This document shows positions 7,330-11,624 of a stretch of 11,624 bases of DNA, piece by piece. Both the position numbers and the translations under genes were made by a program. Source of the stretch: Bacteroidetes bacterium UBA6491 (GTDB taxonomy: Bacteria; Bacteroidota; Bacteroidia; NS11-12g; UBA9320); contig DJML01000013.1 in the NCBI GenBank assembly GCA_002436505.1, positions 6,276-17,899 on the forward strand, read 5' to 3'. How positions within the stretch are numbered: the first letter of the stretch is position 1; each line of letters begins with the position of its first letter. The notes beneath the pieces are model-generated. The model made no database searches. It was not told where the DNA came from and saw only the letters and a list, made by a program, of their open reading frames with translations.

Positions 7330-8199
7330 ATGAAAAATTTGCACTATTTTTTACTATTGACAGTACTGATCATTATTGCCGGATGCGAAACTGACCCTAC
7401 AGAAGTTCAGTTTTCCGGCAATTCCGTGGAAAATACCAGTATTGTTGTTCCGCATGAAAACCAATCACTTATGATCAACATATGTGCAACAAATTGTCCG
7501 CCTTGTGGCGGCTGGGGCTGGACTATGTTTGATGAGGTCGCTTATAAAACAAGGGACGAATCTCTGCCTCTGATGATCTATAGCGCCAATCCTTTTGCAG
7601 AACACCTGATTTGTGAAGAAGGGACGATTATTGATGATTATCTGGGGGTGACAGGCTATCCTACCTTCGCTGCAAACAACGAAATGATGTTGAGCAGAAA
7701 TGGTGGAAGTGTAAATGTCTATAACGAAAAGCAGATGATCTATGATACGATTGCCAGCCATTCAAATAGCGTGGTATCAGCAGGTGCAGGACTTCATTTC
7801 TGGATGAAGAAGGACGGATACATCCGTTTTTCATATAAAATGACCTTATTCGATCCTGAGGATAACGCCAATTACCAGCTTGCGATCTATGTTGTCGAGG
7901 ATAAGGTAAAAGCGTATCAGGCAGGACATAAAGATGGAATTGACGCAATTCATCCTTTTGTTTTAAGAGACGGGTATAAAGGAGCCTGGGGAGTCCCCTT
8001 TACGGGAGATAACGTCAGAGGGGCGAGCATGATAGGTGGTGGATCCATACCAATTGGCGTGGACTATTCGTCTGGACTGGAATGGGATATTGACAATATC
8101 CATATTTACACCGTTATTTATAATGTTACAAACCCGCTAATCCCATCTAAAGGCATTAAATTCGTCAATGCATCTGAAGGTGTAAGAATTTTACCATAG
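7330..8199 (+). CDS. Omp28/thioredoxin-like lipoprotein with CPPC motif
   Basis: A 289-residue protein starting at ATG 7330. Residues 1-19 are a lipoprotein signal (core FLLLTVLIII, lipobox IAGC, lipidated Cys19), followed by a Ser/Asn-rich linker. A thioredoxin-like fold is suggested by NICATNCPPCGGWGW (CPPC at 56-59, extra Cys52) and by VTGYPTFAANN (about 107-117), where Pro111 would be the cis-proline of the fold. A further cysteine is at 95. Residues about 150-289 are beta-rich (LHFWMKKDGYIRFSYKMTLF, YQLAIYVVEDKV, VLRDGYKGAWG), as in Omp28-related outer-membrane proteins of Bacteroidota. Unlike its neighbours it has no T9SS sorting domain, so it is probably anchored by lipid. It has its own promoter inside an inverted repeat, which suggests variable expression (inference). 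The broken cargo gene follows after 19 nt. A redox role is possible but not shown. Confidence 0.85.
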   Translation: MKNLHYFLLLTVLIIIAGCETDPTEVQFSGNSVENTSIVVPHENQSLMINICATNCPPCGGWGWTMFDEVAYKTRDESLPLMIYSANPFAEHLICEEGTIIDDYLGVTGYPTFAANNEMMLSRNGGSVNVYNEKQMIYDTIASHSNSVVSAGAGLHFWMKKDGYIRFSYKMTLFDPEDNANYQLAIYVVEDKVKAYQAGHKDGIDAIHPFVLRDGYKGAWGVPFTGDNVRGASMIGGGSIPIGVDYSSGLEWDIDNIHIYTVIYNVTNPLIPSKGIKFVNASEGVRILP

Positions 8200-8218
8200 A
8201 CTCAGATGAATTCTCTAA

Positions 8219-8596
8219 ATGAATAAGACAACCGGGTCCTTTTTTTTCTATTTAATTCTTATTCAATGCTTTCACAATTGGCATGCACAGGGTTGGGAAG
8301 CTGGTTGTATACGAGTATATAAGTTATATCCCGTGCGTGGATTGAATACGCCCATGGTCGCATGGTCAATCTGATCTCCGTTTATCCTAATCCATCGTCA
8401 GGAGAATCTAACATTTCAATAAGTACCGGTTTAATTGGTAAACAGTTTCTCCTATACAATTCCAGCGGTCACATGATATTATCAGGGCAACTCTATTTTT
8501 AAAAACATGAAAACTGGCATCGGCAAACTACCAAAAGGCGTTTACTGCCTGAAAACGGAAGGATACAGCGGGACAATGAAACTTGTCTTTGAATAA
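8219..8596 (+). pseudogene. Broken small T9SS cargo gene (signal peptide plus frame-shifted type A sorting domain)
   Basis: ATG 8219 opens a signal peptide (MNKTTG, core SFFFYLILIQCF, cut after WHAQ), and this frame ends at TGA 8372-8374 after 51 codons. In the -1 frame, open after TAA 8320-8322, the N-terminal half of a type A sorting domain appears: LISVYPNPSSGESNISIS, then FLLYNSSGHMILSGQLYF, ending at TAA 8500-8502. Back in the first frame the second half follows: KNMKTGIGKLPKGVYCL, ending MKLVFE and TAA 8594-8596. Removing one T from the T5 run at 8496-8500 joins the two halves exactly. One base lost between about 8323 and 8371, plus one gained at the T-run, would give a cargo of about 125 residues with almost no passenger; alternatively a passenger was deleted. 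Sequencing error or programmed shifting are alternatives. It lies 19 nt after the lipoprotein stop. Confidence 0.75.
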
Positions 8597-8681
8597 GGCT
8601 GAGTCCTGTGTATGCAGACAAACAATTGACCAATGCGCTTAAATTGGAACGAGAGGTCGTGAATCCTTTGATCCGGAAAGA

Positions 8682-10838
8682 TTAATCGTTGAACATTATT
8701 TTGCCAACATTTTGAGTGACACCTCCTTCTGTCAGTCTCAGAAAATAAAGTCCGCCTGGCAAACCATCACGATACAAAGTAAGAGAATCCCCTGAAAGAC
8801 CATCTACTTGCCTTACAACTGCACCTTGCACATTAAGTATGCTCAGGCTCGCATGGCTTCTAAATTGTTTGAATTCAATAATTACGTGTGATCTCGCGGG
8901 ATTTGGATAATAAAGCGGAAAATCTTCTGAATTCACTTTTTCTACACCAGTATACAGGGGTTCATCCGTACGAAAAACACCATTGTCACGTGTACTGCAA
9001 TATATCCTGTCATCACTGGAATAAGTCAGATCGAGAACGTTCAATCCCAAAAGGTCTTGATTGGTTGCCGTCCAGCTTTCTCCATAATCACTGGTTTTAA
9101 AAATTCCATTGCCGCGCGTTGAAACGTACATCACATCATTTTTGTCAAAAATGAAAGACGATACGGAAGAATCTAATTCTTTGATTTCAACAGGCAACCA
9201 ATTTTCGCCATGGTCAGGCGAATAAACCATCTTGTCCCCATAAGAAGAAAGGGCATAGACCTGTCCTTTACTGTTCGATTTGATCTTTGCTATGTCAGTT
9301 TTGATCGGTGTTGACAAAGTATCCCAGCTCTGACCGCCGTCCATACTTCGAAAAATCTGACCAGTGCGGCTTCCGCCAAAAATGTAATCCTCAGAATTAA
9401 TATTTAAGCAAAATATCGCGTTTTCAACCCCGATATTGTTTGTCGCTTCCTCCCATGTGTCGCCATTATCTTCGGATTCGTATATTCCGCCGGTTGATAA
9501 CATTAAGAAGAGTTTACCGTCGCTGTTAGATACTATACCATTAATGATAGGAATGCCAATTGGATAACCGGGCAATGTTTGGCCAATATCCGTCCACGTC
9601 TCACCATTGTCATCTGAACGAATCAGTCCTGCACTCGCAAAAAATCCCTGGACAAGAGAAACAAAGATCTGCTGGTTCTTATTAACAACAAACTGATAAT
9701 TGCTGCTGCCACCTGCATATAATGACCTCCAGTCCTGATTGTCAGAAGAGTATTTAAATAAATTCAATTGGACAGCGCCAGCGTAAACATTTGAAGCCCC
9801 ATCGCTGAAAAGATAATCGACATTCGCATATTTAAATCCTGCATTCAGTTGCTCCCAGTGCTTTCCGATGTCGGCTCCCAGGAAGACGCCATTATCCGCG
9901 GTACCGATGCAGACCTTATTTGAACCGTTGAACGTCAAATCTATTATTTCACCAGAATTCAGATCCCCATTAATATTTATCGCATCATTGGTTCCTGCTT
10001 CCAGATAATACACGTTGCCATGGTAGTCTCCAACCCAGAGGTTGTCATTTAAATCGATATACAATACCGGATTGCGCAGACCCATAAAATCAATGCTCAC
10101 ATGTTCCCATTCAATGCCATCATCAGTTGACACTTTTACCCCTTCCCCATCAATACCGGCATAAATATGATTTTCTGAATTGCTAGCCAGATCACTTAAC
10201 GACATGTTGTCCCAAAGCAGATTCCAGGTTTTGCCATTGTCCGTTGATTTATAAAAATGAGGCAATTCAGGGATTGAGATATATATTATTCCATTTGAGG
10301 TAATATGGATCTTTTCAATCCGGAAATCTCCAGAAATGCCATTTATCGTCAATGTATCCCACGTAGCACCATCGTCAGTCGAACGAAATATTTTTTCAAT
10401 GGCGCCAGCATAAATATCGGCATTCGCATTAAAAGCAATTGCAGAGATATTCTCTGATAGACCTGAGGATACCCAGTTTTTTTCGCTTTGCTGATATCGA
10501 TAGAGCCCTTCAGTAGTTCCTGCAAATAATTTATTTATTGAGGTTCCCCCTAAAGCTTGTATGTTGAGCGACCCAAGTCCTTTGTTTCTGGACACCCATT
10601 GATCTCCGACAAATTCATACACTCCGTTTTTAACAGTCCCTGTAAACAATTCGCCATCTTTCAATTTAATGATTGATGTAATACTTTCATCAGCCGGTGC
10701 ATGCATCTGTTCCCAGGTAAGCGTTTGTCCTTTCGACTCAGATGGGATAACCATCAATCCTAACACGATTAAGGTGCTTGCCAGTAACTGTTTCCCTGTT
10801 TTGAAAACCAATTGACGCTTTTGATCCTTGTTCTTCAT
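8682..10838 (-). CDS. Asp-box (BNR/sortilin-like) beta-propeller secreted protein with T9SS type A sorting domain
   Basis: A 718-residue protein starting at ATG 10838. The signal peptide has a longish basic n-region (MKNKDQKRQLVFKTGKQ), a core LLASTLIVLGLMVI and a probable cut near SKGQ (38). Asp-box motifs (SxDxGxTW type) recur at about 152 (RSTDDGATW), 197 (KSTDNGKTW), 236, 407 (RSDDNGETW), 454, 497, 539 and 581. Degenerate copies lie near 322 and 362. Each follows a strand such as IYAGAxxxIFRS, so the body (about 40-630) is one or two beta-propellers of the kind seen in BNR, sortilin and exo-glycosidase-like proteins. No catalytic residues of a sialidase are evident, so binding is more likely than hydrolysis. 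Residues about 640-718 (PLYYPNPARSHV, LSILNVQGAVV, DGLPGGLYFLRL, GKIMFND) are the type A sorting domain. It converges on the broken cargo gene with an 85-nt gap. Confidence 0.92.
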   Translation of the reverse strand: MKNKDQKRQLVFKTGKQLLASTLIVLGLMVIPSESKGQTLTWEQMHAPADESITSIIKLKDGELFTGTVKNGVYEFVGDQWVSRNKGLGSLNIQALGGTSINKLFAGTTEGLYRYQQSEKNWVSSGLSENISAIAFNANADIYAGAIEKIFRSTDDGATWDTLTINGISGDFRIEKIHITSNGIIYISIPELPHFYKSTDNGKTWNLLWDNMSLSDLASNSENHIYAGIDGEGVKVSTDDGIEWEHVSIDFMGLRNPVLYIDLNDNLWVGDYHGNVYYLEAGTNDAININGDLNSGEIIDLTFNGSNKVCIGTADNGVFLGADIGKHWEQLNAGFKYANVDYLFSDGASNVYAGAVQLNLFKYSSDNQDWRSLYAGGSSNYQFVVNKNQQIFVSLVQGFFASAGLIRSDDNGETWTDIGQTLPGYPIGIPIINGIVSNSDGKLFLMLSTGGIYESEDNGDTWEEATNNIGVENAIFCLNINSEDYIFGGSRTGQIFRSMDGGQSWDTLSTPIKTDIAKIKSNSKGQVYALSSYGDKMVYSPDHGENWLPVEIKELDSSVSSFIFDKNDVMYVSTRGNGIFKTSDYGESWTATNQDLLGLNVLDLTYSSDDRIYCSTRDNGVFRTDEPLYTGVEKVNSEDFPLYYPNPARSHVIIEFKQFRSHASLSILNVQGAVVRQVDGLSGDSLTLYRDGLPGGLYFLRLTEGGVTQNVGKIMFND

Positions 10839-11104
10839 ATTGATATACTTTAGATCGATAAATCACTACATGTATATTGTATTCCATGCATGTAAAACCT
10901 GCGTATTAAAGACGTTTTGAGCATTGAAATGGTTGCATCCTGGCAATTGCCTGAGCCATGTTAAAACTCAATTCAATCGGTGCATATATTGCGCTAAAGC
11001 ATTTATGATCAGACAGATGAAGCACATTGCCATTTTAGGTTCGCTACATATATGTTAAAGTCTATGCGAGAATTACGTGCGGTTGATTGCTTATATTCGC
11101 TTGC

Positions 11105-11624
11105 ATGAGGTTTATACTTCTAACCCTGGTTCTTTTTGGTTTCTGCGATATTGAGGCTCAGGATCTGACGGTAAGCACTGACAGTGTATATGGGGAAGGT
11201 TCTGCTGATCAACTCATGATCGGCACAGAAACTCTTGAGATCATAAATTACTCAGACACCACGTATGTGGTCATGGTGAGGCAGATCGAATCAAACAGGA
11301 ATGCCCTGCAATGGAGCAGGACCCTGTTCACGCACTATGTTACATACCCTCCGTGGGTTGACAGTATTTCATTCGAACTCAGTAACAAGGACACAGGAAG
11401 CTTGACCTTTGAATTTTACCCGGATTTCATCGCAGGTTGCGTGGTAGAGAAGTATGAGATCCTTTCTACCGGACGCTCCGTGCAAAGGGATACGGTGTAC
11501 GTAAAAGCCTGTGCCTTGAATACGATGACAGTGTCTGACCTCAAACCACGGGTTCTGATCTACCCAAATCCTACAGCAAATGAGCTATTTTTTGAAATTA
11601 ATTCCGGCCTTCCATGCAAAGATT
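11105..11624 (+). CDS. Small secreted T9SS protein, C-terminus cut by window edge
   Basis: ATG 11105 opens a frame that runs off the right edge after 173 codons. Residues 1-19 are a signal peptide (MRFILLTLVLFGFCDIEAQ, cut before Asp). The passenger is only about 125 residues and beta-rich: IINYSDTTYVVMVRQI, FTHYVTYPPWVDSISFEL, GSLTFEFYPDFIAGCVVEKY, RDTVYVKACA. I do not recognise a named domain; it looks like an Ig-like sandwich with two cysteines. VLIYPNPTANELFFEI at about 156-171 is the beginning of a type A sorting domain, so perhaps 55-65 residues are missing. It is divergent from the Asp-box gene across 266 bases. That gap holds a perfect GGCAATTGCC palindrome at 10942-10951 and only a near-match promoter box (TATATTCG, 11092-11099). 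No clear Shine-Dalgarno sequence is present. Confidence 0.85.
   Translation, partial: MRFILLTLVLFGFCDIEAQDLTVSTDSVYGEGSADQLMIGTETLEIINYSDTTYVVMVRQIESNRNALQWSRTLFTHYVTYPPWVDSISFELSNKDTGSLTFEFYPDFIAGCVVEKYEILSTGRSVQRDTVYVKACALNTMTVSDLKPRVLIYPNPTANELFFEINSGLPCKD

Noticed and set aside
8888..9100. 70-codon plus-strand frame inside the Asp-box gene
   Set aside because: It is antisense to a strongly supported coding region with clear repeats and sorting domain; a shadow frame.
10965..11032. Minus-strand mini-frame MAMCFICLIINALAQYMHRLN resembling a signal peptide
   Set aside because: Only 21 codons, with a stop directly after the would-be cleavage site and no downstream cargo; probably chance.

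Overview
The window comes from a member of the Bacteroidota, probably a marine or other environmental flavobacteria-like lineage. The evidence is internal. Four reading frames end in, or are cut within, a type A sorting domain of the type IX secretion system (T9SS; YPNP or IYPNP/IYPQP followed by a LPxGxYF/LVPGVYF-like block). One ends in a type B (CHU_C, gliding-motility-associated) sorting domain. At least one promoter matches the Bacteroidota form (TTG, about 18-21 nt, TAnnTTTG), and Shine-Dalgarno sequences are weak or absent. Base composition is AT-rich. I see no T9SS machinery, rRNA, tRNA, CRISPR array or intact transposase.

Left part (1-1425, minus strand): a TetR-family regulator is followed, with an 8-nt overlap, by an ABC exporter gene that runs off the left edge. 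A 16-bp palindrome overlapping a TAnnTTTGC promoter box at the 5' end of the regulator suggests autoregulation. It also suggests that the true start lies about 12 codons inside the longest frame. An 829-base stretch with no convincing intact gene follows (1426-2254).

Middle part (2255-8596): this is a series of secreted or surface proteins. Two are on the minus strand: a beta-propeller-like protein with three Ig/PKD-like repeats and a type B domain, and a GEVED-domain protein with a type A domain. Three are on the plus strand: an FG-GAP/VCBS repeat protein with a type A domain and an unusually long N-terminal extension, an Omp28/thioredoxin-like lipoprotein with a CPPC motif, and a small broken T9SS cargo gene. 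The 282-base gap before the lipoprotein is rich in dyads. It holds a good promoter framed by a perfect 13-bp inverted repeat, and each arm carries a -33 TTG. That is the geometry expected of an invertible (phase-variable) promoter.

Right part (8682-11624): a large Asp-box (BNR/sortilin-like) beta-propeller protein with a type A domain lies on the minus strand. Divergent from it is a small secreted T9SS protein truncated by the right edge just as its sorting domain begins.

Taken together, this is an accessory region of cell-surface and secreted cargo that depends on T9SS genes elsewhere, next to a drug-efflux or type I export-like TetR/ABC locus. The items most worth following are the putative invertible promoter (7220-7319), the twice frame-shifted cargo gene with a UUU-UAA shift-prone stop (8219-8596), and the TetR operator/start question.
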